Shown here: piece by piece, positions 19,301 to 29,787 of the stretch
Numbering within the stretch: position 1 is the stretch's first letter
How the letters are laid out: each line of letters opens with the position of its first letter
From: Meconema thalassinum
Taxonomy: Eukaryota > Arthropoda > Insecta > Orthoptera > Tettigoniidae
Direction of reading: 5' to 3'
Assembly: GCA_946902985.2 (NCBI GenBank)
Contig: OX336395.1
Span: 292,077,065-292,141,064 of the forward strand
DNA: 64,000 nucleotides
The notes under the pieces: generated by a model
The model's input: only the letters and a program-made list of their open reading frames with translations
What the model was told of the DNA's origin: nothing
Databases searched by the model: none
Position numbers and translations under genes: made by a program

Positions 19301-21373
19301 TCGCACAGACAGACAGAGATACATATCCACTGTAGCAACAGGTCCAGCAGGGATCAGCCGGGAAGGTGGCTCGCTTTCCGGGAACTGTGCACAGAGAGAC
19401 AGGGATACATATCCACTGTAGCAACAGGTCCAGCAGGGATCAGCCGGGAAGGCGGCTCGCTCTCCGGGAACTGCGCACAGAGAGACAGAGATACATATCC
19501 ACTGTAGCAACAGGTCCAGCAGGGATCAGTCGGGAAGGTGGCCCGCTCTCCGGGAACTGCGCACAGAGAGACAGAGTTACAAATCCACTGTTGCAACAGG
19601 TCCACCAGGGATCAGCCGGGAAGGCTCTCCGGGAACTTCGCACAGACAGACAGAGATACATATGCACTGTAGCAACAGGTCCACCAGGGATCAGCCGGGA
19701 AGGTGGCTCGCTTTCCGGGAACTGCGCACAGAGAGACAGGGATACATATCCACTGTAGCAACAGGTCCAGCAGGTATCAGCCGGGAAGGCTCTCCGGGAA
19801 CTTCGCACAGACAGACAGAGATACATATCCACTGTAGCAACAGGTCCAGCAGGGATCAGCCGGGAAGGTGGCTCGCTTTCCGGGAACTGTGCACAGAGAG
19901 ACAGGGATACATATCCACTGTTTCAACAGGTCCACCAGGGATCAGCCGGGAAGGCTCTCCGGGAACTTCGCACAGACAGACAGAGATACATATCCACTGT
20001 AGCAACAGGTCCACCAGGGATCAGCCGGGAAGGCTCTCCAGGAACTGCGCACAGGGAGACAGAGATACATATCCACTGTTGCAACAGGTCCACCAGGGAT
20101 CAGCCGGGAAGGTGGCACGCTCTCCGGGAACTGCGCACAGAGAGACAGAGATACATATCCACTGTTGCAACAGGTCCACCAGGGATCAGCTGGGAAGACG
20201 GCTCGCTCTCCGGGAACTGCGCACAGAGAGACAGAGATGCATATCCACTGTTGCAACAGGTCCACCAGGGATCAGCCGGGAAGGTGGCTCGCTCTCCGGG
20301 AACTGCGCACAGGGAGACAGAGATACATATCCACTGTAGCAACAGGTCCACCAGGGATCAGCCGGGAAGGCTCTCCAGGAACTGCGCACAGGGAGACAGA
20401 GATACATATCCACTGTTGCAACAGGTCCACCAGGGATCAGCCGGGAAGGTGGCTCGCTCTCCGGGAACTGCGCACAGAGAGACAGAGATACATATCCACT
20501 GATGCAACAGGTCCACCAGGGATCAGCTGGGAAGACGGCTCGCTCTCCGGGAACTGCGCACAGAGAGACAGAGATACATATCCACTGTTGCAACAGGTCC
20601 ACCAGGGATCAGCCGGGAAGGTGGCTCGCTCGCCGGGAACTGCGCACAGGGAGACAGAGATACATATCCACTGTAGCAACAGGTCCACCAGGGATCAGCC
20701 GGGAAGGCTCTCCAGGAACTGCGCACAGGGAGACAGAGATACATATCCACTGTTGCAACAGGTCCACCAGGGATCAGCCGGGAAGGCGGCTCACTCTCCG
20801 GGATCTGCGCACAGAGAGACAGAGATACATATCCACTGTAGCAACAGGTCCACCAGGGGGCAGCCGGGAAGGCGGCTCGCTCTCCGGGAACTGCGCACAG
20901 AGAGACAGAGATACATATGCACTGTAGCAACAGGTCCACCAGGGATCAGCCGGGAAGGTGGCCCGCTCTCCGGGAACTGCGCACAGAGAGACAGAGATAC
21001 ATATCCATTGTAGCAACAGGTTCACCAGGGATCAGCCGGGAAGGCGGCTCACTCTCCGGGAACTGCGCACAGAGAGACAGAGATACATATCCACTGTAGC
21101 AACAGGTCCACCAGGGATCAGCTGGGAAGGCGGCCCACTCTCCGGGAACTGCGCACAGAGAGACAGAGATACATATCCACTGTAGCAACAGGTCCACCAG
21201 GGATCAGCTGGGAAGGCGGCTCACTCTCCGGGAACTGCGCACAGAGAGACAGAGATACATATCCACTGTAGCAACAGGTCCACCAGGGATCAGCTGGGAA
21301 GGCGGCTCACTCTCCGGGAACTGCGCACAGAGAGACAGAGATACATATCCACTGTAGCAACTGGTCCACCAGG
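16317..21373. repeat. 86-bp satellite array, about 60 copies
   Basis: Tandem units of 86 bases carry GGTCCACCAGGGATCAGC, CTCTCCGGGAACTGCGCAC, AGAGAGACAGAGATACATAT and CCACTGTAGCAACA. A common variant lacks 7 bases after GGGAAGGC, giving 79 bases. Units group into higher-order blocks: 344 bases (4 x 86) around 17,000-17,600, about 326 bases around 19,030-19,700, and 337 bases (three 86 plus one 79) around 20,100-20,900. Since 86 is not a multiple of three, open frames run through several phases on both strands. I do not regard these as genes. The array lies in the predicted intron of the 15,800-21,541 gene. Confidence 0.95.
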
Positions 21374-21514
21374 TCCGAGTCCCCACACCGCAAGCTGCTG
21401 GCGTGAGTTCCTGTGGTGTGGCAACACCCCCGCTTAGCTTATCGAGCCCATCTCCTTCACGCTGCTTTACAGTTTTAAAGTATCCGTTCACTTTGTAATC
21501 TATTTCCAAACAAC

Positions 21515-21541
21515 CTGTCGTTTACTTCCCTCAGCTTCCAT
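21515..21541 (-). CDS. Predicted first coding exon (9 codons) of the repeat protein
   Basis: On the minus strand ATG at 21,541-21,539 starts MEAEGSKRQ, ending in CAG followed by GTTGTT, a consensus-type 5' splice site. The exon is in phase 0 and joins in frame to the acceptor at 16,205, giving a protein of about 143 residues that starts MEAEGSKRQ-HVKKLEK. The hydrophilic composition matches the second exon. The intron would be about 5.3 kb and would contain the 86-bp satellite. The evidence is splice-site and phase agreement only; another upstream exon could be used instead. Confidence 0.35.
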
Positions 21542-22413
21542 AGCACACGAAATCTACACAATCGCTTCCACTGGATCTTTAAATATTGCGATATAAACAC
21601 TTCGCTTTCCTGACAACACACTAGCTCAGATTCTCAAGACAGACTGAATGTAATTGGTGGGATGGACGATATCTTGACCAGAGTAGCCGAAGTGATTGGC
21701 GAAAGAAGGATGAAAGTAATGGCGTTTGCGGATGATTTGATGATCTGGGGAAACAAGGAGGAGGAAGTACAGGAGCAGTTGGATGTACTGTATGGGAAGA
21801 AATAGTACAAGGATATGGGATGAAGCTTAGAATAAGCAAAAGCGAGTGGATGATCACAACCAGGAAGAAGGAGAGGGTCACAACGGGAATAATAATTTGT
21901 GGGGAAGAATTGAGGAAAGTAGAGAGTTTCAAGTATCTGGGAAGCATGATACAAGAAAATGGAAGAAACGGTAGAGAAATAAATGAGCGGGGGAGCCAAG
22001 CAGAATTATGCAAGAAAAGTGTTAGGAGCTTGGTATGGAGTATGGATGACCCTCAAAACACCAAAAGGGTTATATATGTATATATATAGGACGTGCTGAC
22101 GTATGCCTCAGAGACCTAGGTTATGAAAGGAAGGGAGCAAGGCTGAATACAGGCTAGTGAGATGAAATTCTTGAGAAGGAGTATTGGAGTGACAAAGGTG
22201 GACAGGTTAAGAAATGGGAAAATCGGAGAATTAGTCAAAGGGGGAGCATTACAGGATATGATAGAGGAATAAAGGCTTAAATGGTATGGGCATCTTAAGC
22301 GAATGCATGGGAGGAGGATACCCAGGAAGATACACGAGATGAAAATAGGGGGAAAAGGCCAAGAGGCTGAAGGGTGTGGAGGACTGCGTGTGAAAGAAAG
22401 GAGAAGACTGGAC

Positions 22414-23388
22414 GGTTCCGTCCCATGAGTTCCATTCCCATGAGTTCCGAAAACAAATTTCTTTGGAAAAACGTCCCATAAGTTCCGAACGCGTAATCAC
22501 GCCTGAGTAAATAAGCTAATGAGTCCCACTAGTTCCGAATATCTCTGAAAAAACCAGCTGCCTGTTCTGAGGTTTGACCGGCTAATAATAGTACGACGTG
22601 ACCTAGAAGATATAATGGCCTTATCTCCGGCCCCGGACAATGAAAAATTAATCGAGTTTTTTATTACTTTGTCGAGTAATGGCTTTAAAACGTGCATATT
22701 CTGATTGAAATGTGGAATTGCCATGGGAAGAGGCATAGGACGAATAACTCTGTAGAAGGTTGTAACCATAAGCTGAATTTGAAATGCGGAAAACCACATC
22801 CTCGTGTAAGAGACTTGGTGTTGTGTTTGAAGAAGGAGTCTCAAAAATTCAGACGAAAAAATTATGCGGGCATAGTTGAATTTGCAAGTCACGAAAAGGA
22901 AAAGAAATGTTTCTTTTGCTGTACATATTGATTAAAGTATAAAGAGAAGAATAATTCAGCTTATAGATCAATTTGACGAAGCTACGTGCTGATTACTAAG
23001 TGACTTGCAAATAAGATTAAAAAGAACAGTTCAAAGACGAAGCGACGAGCTGATACTATTTTAAGAACTTTGTAAATATAACTCAAAACTGATTATTTTG
23101 ATAAAGGCACATGCTGATACAGATACTGACAAGACGATAGCTGCTTATGGGAGCTACCGGTCCATGGCGTCCGCCCCCCTCTGTTAGAGGAGCCAACTGG
23201 CGCTAACAATGGACCTTATTTGTTTCAGTAATAAACAAATTAATACAATTTTTCTGTAGAGAACTAATCTGGAACTCTCTCAGGTAGGTTCGGAACTGAT
23301 GGGGCTCGCTCAGGTAGTGTAATTGGCAGATAGCTAATCCGCTAAAGAATTTGGAACTGGTGGGGATCGGAAGTCATGGAAGGACACG
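22414..23388. mobile_element. MULE-like DNA transposon relic
   Basis: A perfect 9-bp direct repeat AGACTGGAC at 22,405-22,413 and 23,389-23,397 flanks the element, the length typical of Mutator-like elements, and the host LINE frame resumes across it. The two ends are inverted repeats of about 40 bases at roughly 70 percent identity. Each contains several copies of a CCCATGAGTTCCGAA-type motif. At 975 bp with only a transposase tail, it is non-autonomous. Confidence 0.75.
22692..22931 (+). pseudogene. MULE transposase, C-terminal fragment
   Basis: The frame reads IEMWNCHGKRHRTNNSVEG, then KCGKPHPRVRDLVLCLKKES. The pattern RTNN-VEG followed by a KPHP segment and a helix ending KKE is characteristic of the C-terminal end of animal MULE transposases that often carry an N-terminal FLYWCH zinc finger. 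The DDE core is absent upstream, so no activity is possible. Confidence 0.6.
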
Positions 23389-23609
23389 AGACTGGACCAA
23401 GGTGGTGACGGAGAGATGGTGGGAGGACAGAAGACGATGGAGAGTCTTGTGTTGCAAACAGACCCGGCCAGTGGCTGGAAACTGAGCAAGATGATGATGA
23501 TGATGATGATGACGTCAGGCATGACGTAATGGTAGCGTTCCCGACTGACTCGAGCTCTAGTAACCAGGGATGTAACGAAGGTGGACCTACCCAGTTTAAG
23601 CGCCCCCTA

Positions 23610-24428
23610 CAGTGAGTCCAAGAATGTTCTCCGCAGCGCCTACATGTGTCTGCGAGAGCTAGTTACAGCAGTTACGTTGGCAGCATGGCTGCCGCTTGTA
23701 TCATAACAAACAAACAGTAAACTTTGTACTCACCACAGCCATTCGTAACAGTTGCTAGAAGTGTTGTCCTTGTGTTCGAAGACAGACATCAACACGTCTA
23801 CACATATTGTCGAAGACTTTCACTAAAGTTTCTTGCGGAATGGACTGCATATAATTAATGATATTCACTCTAAGTTCCTCAATCGTTTTTGGATTAGTTT
23901 TGTATACCTCAGATTTCGTGTTGATTTACTTGGACTACGCAGCATTATATCGGAGATTTCATCAAGTGTTTCGTCTGTTAAAAGCGTAGGCCTGCCTGGT
24001 CCCGGTACATCGTGAACTGAGTCAGTCACATGAAATTTACCTTTACTTATCAAATCCCGAACGGTATCACGGTTATGACACTTTCAATTAGGAAACCGCG
24101 CCTGAAATCTTAATTTTACATTTTCTGTAAACCGATCGCTTTGCAAAAAACGTATTCCACCATAAAAAACACTCTCTCTTCAGTAGTAAACATTACCGCC
24201 TATATACTGTTGCACTCTTCCAATAATCTATGTGATCGCTCGCTTATCGCAATACACACTGAGGACATACACGCTCGCTTATCGCAATACACACTGACGA
24301 CTTCGACAGCCTACAGCCCACACGCGCGGGAAACCCCCTTTCAAGGACACAGTGCTGCCAACTAAACTGATGACGCAACCACTTGCAGCTGCACGTTGCC
24401 CCTGCGGAGAACATTCCCGGGCGCCCTG
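23610..24428. mobile_element. Tc1/mariner-type element, internally deleted
   Basis: Flanked by TA at 23,608-23,609 and 24,429-24,430. The ends are CAGTGAGTCCAAGAATGTTC and, from the right, CAGGGCGCCCGGGAATGTTC. The inverted repeats extend inward about 100 bases with shared landmarks such as CGTTGGCAGC. The minus strand retains the transposase N-terminus (23,865-24,150) but no catalytic domain. Near 24,236-24,300 a 28-base segment CGCTCGCTTATCGCAATACA plus neighbours is tandemly duplicated. Confidence 0.75.
23865..24150 (-). pseudogene. Tc1/mariner transposase N-terminal DNA-binding region
   Basis: With a stop (near 24,090), the minus strand reads RFTENVKLRFQARFPN, CHNRDTVRDLISKGKFHVTD, PGPGRPTLLTDETLDEISD and SPSKSTRNLRYTKL. 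This is the helix-turn-helix, linker and GRP segment of Tc1/mariner transposases, where the family has a paired-type bipartite DNA-binding domain. The catalytic DDE half is deleted. Complementary to the 10,058 relic, which keeps only the catalytic half, but from a different family. Confidence 0.7.
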
Positions 24429-24430
24429 TA

Positions 24431-24755
24431 TTTATCTGCAGTGACTTAATATTATTTTATTGTTATGTTTTTGTTCAATTGGGGAAAGAGTGAGGAGCTT
24501 TCCATAAAATATGAACTGCACATTGTGAACTAGTATTGCAGAGAAAGTATGAATCTATTCAGCACAACAAGATTACACTTCTCAAAATGCAAGAGGGTGG
24601 TTAAAAGCCAAGGATTTCTCAACCCAAAGCGAACATGTTTAGAACTAGGCAAGGGAATACCAAGATCTTCTCAGTAGTCAGGCTGGAAACAGGACCCATT
24701 AGGTTTATACCCGCTTTGAAGAAAGGAATCACATCTCATTAAGAGTGTTTTGCAA
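24431..24755. other. Spacer, nothing recognised
   Basis: AT-rich, without coding signal or repeats that I can see, up to the target duplication of the type C SINE. Confidence 0.5.
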
Positions 24756-24767
24756 ATGTACTACTAA

Positions 24768-25146
24768 AATAATAATATCGTATGGCCTCGGGTGCCGGGT
24801 GCTAGCTTTGTTATTTGACACCCAGAGGGTAACTTGCATGTCGAATTTCGTTGTTCCCTGAAGCACTATGAAAGTCCAAGGAGGTTAGATATCTAAGCTC
24901 CTTGAACACTATAGCACTTTCTAGTAGAGAAATGAGGAACTTTGTGTTGGCGGAAACTCCCGAGATTAATTTTGCCATTATGAACATGGCCTACTGAATT
25001 CAAATGGGTTCTTTGACATGCCAACATCGTATGACATGCGTGTCGTAAACGTTTGCCGCCTTTCAAAAAAAAAATCACTTACCGCGGCCAGGAGCGAACC
25101 TGCAAGCTTGGGGTTAGTAGACCGACAAGTTAACCACTCACCCACC
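24768..25146 (-). mobile_element. SINE, type C, full-length
   Basis: On the minus strand the tRNA-like head reads GTGGGTGAGTGGTTAACTTG with B box AGGTTCGCTCC. The 3' end reads GGCACCCGAGGCCATACGAT followed by (ATT)n. A direct repeat ATGTACTA-C/A-TAA, 11 of 12 matching, lies at 24,756-24,767 and 25,147-25,158. Length is 379 bp. A 3' fragment of the same type lies at 7746-7815. Confidence 0.8.
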
Positions 25147-25158
25147 ATGTACTAATAA

Positions 25159-25517
25159 CTAATGCACAATAGCGCAGAGTGTTTGCGCACCAAAAGAAAC
25201 TAAGAGTGTGCAAGCTCTTCTCCCGGTGTGGGGAGAAAGTCGTGTTTGTGAATTGCTCGTGTGTGTTAACAACGGTTGATTACGTTTTGCATTCAGTGCA
25301 ATTAACTGATATTTTTATTGCAAATACAGCATAGACAAAGCGTAAGACTTATTATTTACTGTTTTTTTTTTAATTATTTCCAGCAACTCAACTTTAAAGC
25401 CATTTTAAGTAACGTGTTGGTTAATAACTCCCTGTTCTTTGTTCACATATTGCACTAATTACAGTATATAAAATAACAGTCAATACGTATAAATACCGTA
25501 TTATTTATTATCATTAC
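25159..25517. other. Spacer, nothing recognised
   Basis: AT-rich sequence without gene or repeat structure that I can identify. Confidence 0.5.
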
Positions 25518-26310
25518 CAGGGACCGGATTCTTAGGTTTTATCATTTTAAATGATCTTGTCGACTTCGTCGTTACGCTGGGGTCTGGCGTTACGTTACAG
25601 TGACGGAACGAAATGTACCCAGATGCACTGAGGTGTGTGACGTCATAGTAGGCTACTGCTTGGTGCATGTGTTCCCCGACAATCTCTACTTCGTTAGTAT
25701 AAGACAAAAATCCCCGATTCTTGGATGTCATGGGTAATCTTGAGAACCACTGGATGGATTTTGATGCGGTTTTCACCATTCTGTAAAGGATATCTCGAGG
25801 AAAGATTCTATAGAAAATAGTTTATTTATGATCAAAGGAAACCAAGTAGTAACGATTTCAGTGAAAAAGTCGAAAACAAACTTGGCGTCCGTGCGCTTCT
25901 TAAGCTTACGCTGGGCAAACCGTTAAAATATCAATATACTATGAGCGTAAGAATTGGTCAGCATGAAAAGTTCTACAAAAAAGTCCGCGAGAGCATATCT
26001 CTATCTTCAATACATCGCCCACTATAAGTATTTTTACACTGGATGGAAGGGGCACGTCCCCGCGCGCTTTGCTTTGCCCTTGGTTTGCACTTGTCGTTGG
26101 CGAGTAATTTGAAACAAGGTAAAGTATTATAAAGATGCAGATAATTTTCTAACATGTCAAGAGTCTTTCGCGAGAAGCCTCCAGCCTTTCTAGCATTTTT
26201 CAGCATTTGTAGCATTTAAAATGATACAAAGTCTAGGTCTTTCAGACTGACTGTCACATTTTACCTATGTTTTCCCCTACTTCTATATAAAAATTATTTA
26301 AGACTTTTCA

Positions 26311-26373
26311 AAATCAGGGGCAGATGACCTCGTAGTTTAGCCCCTTAAAACAACAATAACTAACTAACTAACT
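26311..26373 (-). repeat. Short interspersed repeat fragment
   Basis: The reverse complement begins with a (GTTA)n run, then ATTGTTGTTTTAAGGGGC and ends near CATCTGCCCCTGA. It is similar to 12,323-12,367 and so a genome-wide repeat. Confidence 0.5.
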
Positions 26374-27048
26374 TTTCCAAATCAGACTCAAAAGAGCCAT
26401 ATTCATGAATTCTGTAGAACCTAAAAAAATTGATATGCGAGTACCTACAAATACATAATTGCAGTTTTGTTCCATTTATTGTGGTATATTTGAATTTTTA
26501 GTCCGTAACTTTTAAGAATAAACCTGAAGACAGTGTTTATTCCTAGCTCTACTGTAGTTGAGAGAAATCCTACCTGCCAGAGAATTCAAATATGTTCAGC
26601 ACTTTACAGCTTATATATTATTGTTTGGTTATTTACTATCAGGAAAGTGGGAATAAATCTCATATTATTTCCAAGTTCCCTATATTCTGAATAAACTAAG
26701 TTAATTAAACTGGCTAGGGTGTGAAAATCACCTCTGACAACCTTGGTTTTATTGGATTTGAATAATTTACATATTTAAGTAGAATCCGGTCCCAGGTGTA
26801 GATAAAATCCCTGCAGAACTGCGGAGAGAAAGCTGAAGATGCAATGTATGGAATGATATCTCAAAATGTATGAAACTGGAATAGTACCAACTGACTTGAC
26901 TAAGTGCATAATAATTCCAAAGAATGCCAGAGCACAAAATTGCGATCAATGCATCTAAAATTCTTACTCGTAATGGTCCCGGGTAATTACCACCTTCATT
27001 ATTATTATGAGGAGAATAGAGAACAACCTTGATAACTACATTACAGAT

Positions 27049-27552
27049 TTATTTATTATTTATTTATCGTATGGCTTTTAGTGCCGAGGCGAGCTTGAAA
27101 ATGTATTACTAAGTAGAAAGATGAATGCTTTAGTTCTTAATCACCCTCTTTCGCAGCACCAATAGTCCTAGGACATGTTTTGCTCGCCTAAGTCTGTAGC
27201 TGCTTCCAGCGGACACCCTTAGGGTGAGCTACAAGTCCCGTTCAATTCCAAGTAGTTCCAACCTTCGCTACCAGATATCAATGTTACCTAGTGGTGACCG
27301 TTGGAACTTTCATAGAGCGTTCCGACGAAATCTAACCTAACAATTTAGCTTCACACAAGTTCAGTCTGTGGAAGGATCTTTTACATGCCATACATCTATG
27401 ACATGGGACCGACGGCTTTACTTCCCCTCCGAAGGAAGGCATTCTGAAGGATTTTAACGCTCTTAAAAAATTCAACGACTTGGGCTGGGTTTGAACCCGC
27501 TATCTTGGGCATAGTAGTTCAGCATGCTACCGCATACGCCACCGAAGCCGCT
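27049..27552 (-). mobile_element. SINE, type A, full-length, inserted in a LINE
   Basis: The (ATTT)n tail is on the left, and the head ends at 27,552 with ACGCCACCGAAGC. A perfect 12-bp target duplication TACATTACAGAT lies at 27,037-27,048 and 27,553-27,564. Removing the SINE and one duplicate restores the LINE frame from YITD to DQFGFRR, so this insertion is certain and later than the LINE. At 504 bp it is longer than the 6348 copy, with about 60 extra bases before the terminal GGCACTAAAAGCCATAC. Confidence 0.9.
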
Positions 27553-27752
27553 TACATTACAGATGACCAATTTGGATTCAGAAGGGGCATTGGAACAAGA
27601 GAAGCAATATTAACTCTAAGACAAATAATTGAAAAGAGAAATAGAAAAGGAATACCAACATATCTAGCATTCGTGGATCTGGAGAAAGCTTTTGACAATG
27701 TGAATTGGAATATACTGTTCAAGTTACTAAAGAAAGTGGGAATCTCTTATAG

Positions 27753-28118
27753 AGAATGCCAGATTCACGTCTTCTAAAACAACTAGTGCAGTACAATCTT
27801 GCTTCAAAAAACACAACAACTGGATGCCGATGGTTAAAAGAAATCAGAGAGGACTTAAAAGAAATTGGCCTAACAACAGAAGATGCTGCAAATAAGAAAA
27901 GTTTAACTACAGCACTTAAAAATATGACGTTTCATTTTCCACTCACAAAGAAGAAAATTCCTACAAGAATATTTTCCGCCGAAGAACGGGCAAGACGATC
28001 AATACGCATGAAGAAGTACTGGGAGGACCGCAAGGCTCGTACAGTTCCTACAAGTCGACGAACTAATGGTTGGGTAAAGTGATCCTTTGTGGTCTCAAAA
28101 GAAGAAGAAGAAGAAGAG
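27753..28118 (+). pseudogene. LINE, family V C-terminal fragment nested in another LINE
   Basis: An open frame of 108 residues reads DSRLLKQLVQYNLASK, CRWLKEIREDLKEIGLT, FSAEERARRSIRMKKYWEDR and stops at 28,080. A (GAA)n tail ends at about 28,116. The surrounding family X frame (ISYR on the left, DRIIIHSYY on the right) is broken exactly here. Typical 5'-truncated LINE insertion, with a short ambiguous target duplication (AGAGA). Confidence 0.75.
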
Positions 28119-29329
28119 ATAGAATAATAATACATAGTTACTATAAGAATGAAAGGGGAATAATAAGATCTGGCAATAACCAGGAAGAGGTTGAAATAAG
28201 AAAAGGAGCACGACAAGGATGCTCGCTATATCCTTACTTATTTAATTTGTACGTCCAACACGCCATAAATAGGATAAGAGAAGAGATTCAAGTTCGAGTA
28301 AATATAGATGGGGAAAATATTGACATGCTCCGATTCGCAGATGACATTGCTTTAATAACAGATAATGAAGATGATCTTCAACAGATACTTCATGTAATGA
28401 ATAACATCCTTAAAAACGAATTTAACATGAAGACGAATAAAAATAAAACAAAAATACTCGTATGCAGTCGGAACCAGGAAGATCATAGAAGAGCACCAGG
28501 AATTTATATCGAGAATGATAGAATACAACATGTGAAGGAATATAAGTATCTGGGAAGCTTGATAACGTAAGATAGAACCAGCAAACGAGAAATTCGGAGT
28601 AGAATAATTCAGGCAAAGAACGCCTTTTATAGAAAGAAGAATCTCTTCACATCCAGAAGTATAGACCTAAAAATAAGGAAAAGACTGTTGAAGACGTATG
28701 TGTGGAGTGTGGCTTTGTATGGTAGTGAGACCTGGACAATAGGGAAGTCAGAAGAGAGGAAGTTGATGGCTTTTGAGGCTTGGTGCTGGAGAAGAATGCT
28801 TACGATCAGTTGGATACAACATATGACAAATGAAGAGGTATTCAGAAGAGCAGGAGAAAGTAGAAGCTTTGTGAAGAGACTGAAAACAAGACGAGTGAAT
28901 ATGACGGGACATATTCTCAGACATAATAGCAAGAGTCATCGAAGGGATGTTAGAAGGGAAAAAACACAAGAGGAAGACCACCACTTGCATACATCACACA
29001 GATAATGACAGACACGAAGACAAAATCATATCGCGAATTGAAGAGGAGGCGGAGAATAGAGAAGATTGGCGAGTTGCTGCAAACCAGCCCCAGGGCTGTT
29101 GACTTAAGAGAGAGAGAGAGAGAAGTAGAGCAAATATTGCCTAAAACTGTGAAGTTCTCAGCGATAACTTGATGAAAGACGTATCTACTAACAATTAGGC
29201 AATAATTTTAAGCTTTGCGGAATTTATATCAACTTTTGTTGCACTTTAAACATAAAAACCTATTGTATCTATTATAAACCTTTAAAAAAACTATTTTATG
29301 TTTTTAAAAACCTTAAAATCCGGTCCCTA

Positions 29330-29785
29330 ATCATATATATTATTTCAGTAGTATAGATCCCTCCTGCGGCGCTCACAAGCGACCGATCGTGAAAAATGAG
29401 CATTCAAATGAAAGAGAATAGACATTAGCAGTGACGAATTTCACTCTAATTTCATAAATATCTATAATTTATTTACAAAATTATTTTCAAAAAGTGTACG
29501 AAGCGTGCGAGTGCAGATACTGTTGCTGTAGGAAAATACACTCCATAATTGCTGTCCACTTCACATTTTGGCAGCTGTGACATCCATTTCATGTCATTTT
29601 AACATTATCATTTAGCATGGATTATAGAAACAGTAAATCAAAGGAATGAGTACTCAAATCGTATAAGTTAATTACATAAATATCGAATAACCGGTGAGTG
29701 TTATAATGATTCAATTTTCAGTGATTGTCTTCGTAAGTTAGGGAACGTAGAACTTGGAATTCTAACTGAAATGTTAGTAGTGTTC
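29330..29785. other. Spacer, nothing recognised
   Basis: AT-rich; no gene, repeat or terminal motif seen before the miniature element at 29,788. Confidence 0.5.
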
Positions 29786-29787
29786 TA

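Larger units (their letters stand above)
21645..23515 (+). pseudogene. LINE, family W: RT catalytic box to 3' end, interrupted by a MULE
   Basis: Reads MKVMAFADDLMIWGNKEEE with the catalytic FADD box, a frame change, then ESFKYLGSMIQENG, LTYASET, EMKFLRRSIGVTKVDR, LKWYGHLKRMHGRR. The element is cut at 22,413 by the MULE-like insertion and resumes at 23,389 with TKVVTERWWEDRRRWRVLCC and a (GAT)n tail at 23,490-23,513. Several stops and frameshifts make it dead. The endonuclease and first RT motifs are missing. Confidence 0.75.
26790..29103 (+). pseudogene. LINE, family X: RT to C-terminus, with two insertions
   Basis: The RT starts PGVDKIPAELRR at 26,794, continues (with indels) TDLTKCIIIP and RRIENNLDNYIT up to 27,048, and after a SINE resumes DDQFGFRRGIGTREAI and AFVDLEKAFDNVNW. 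A second insertion (27,753-28,118) follows, then RIIIHSYYKNERGIIRSGN, RKGARQGCSLYPYLFNLY, LRFADDIALITDNEDD with the FADD catalytic box, KYLGSLIT, a premature TAA at 28,568, VALYGSETWTIGKSEERKL, CWRRMLTISWIQHMTNEEV and, after a frame change, AENREDWRVAANQPQGC and a stop near 29,102. A GA-dinucleotide run (29,107-29,123) follows. Endonuclease is missing. Confidence 0.8.
25518..29329. mobile_element. Candidate hAT-type element enclosing a LINE
   Basis: The left end is CAGGGACCGGATTCTTAGG and the reverse complement of the right end is TAGGGACCGGATTTTAAGG. They agree at about 20 of 23 positions with a further shared GTTTT. The flanking octamers ATCATTAC and ATCATATA share only the first five bases, so the 8-bp duplication is imperfect. 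Most of the interior is the LINE at 26,790-29,103. A third end-like motif, AGAATCCGGTCCCA, sits at 26,781-26,794 exactly where the LINE begins, so the boundaries may be different from this reading. No transposase is seen; 25,542-26,775 contains nothing coding that I recognise. Confidence 0.45.

Noticed and set aside
16318..21197. Many overlapping open frames of 80-280 residues on both strands in the 86-bp array
   Set aside because: They are by-products of a satellite whose unit contains few stop codons. The same unit is open in several frames on both strands, and frames shift at each 86-base step. No start context, splice site or composition supports a protein.
21820..22089. Frames on both strands around 21,620-22,090 as a host gene
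   Set aside because: The plus strand shows FADD and KYLGS motifs of a LINE; the opposite-strand frames are shadows of it.
25501..25779. Minus-strand open frame of 92 codons
   Set aside because: It overlaps the terminal repeat of the hAT-like element and has no family motif. A diverged copy of part of it at 13,980 does not keep the frame.
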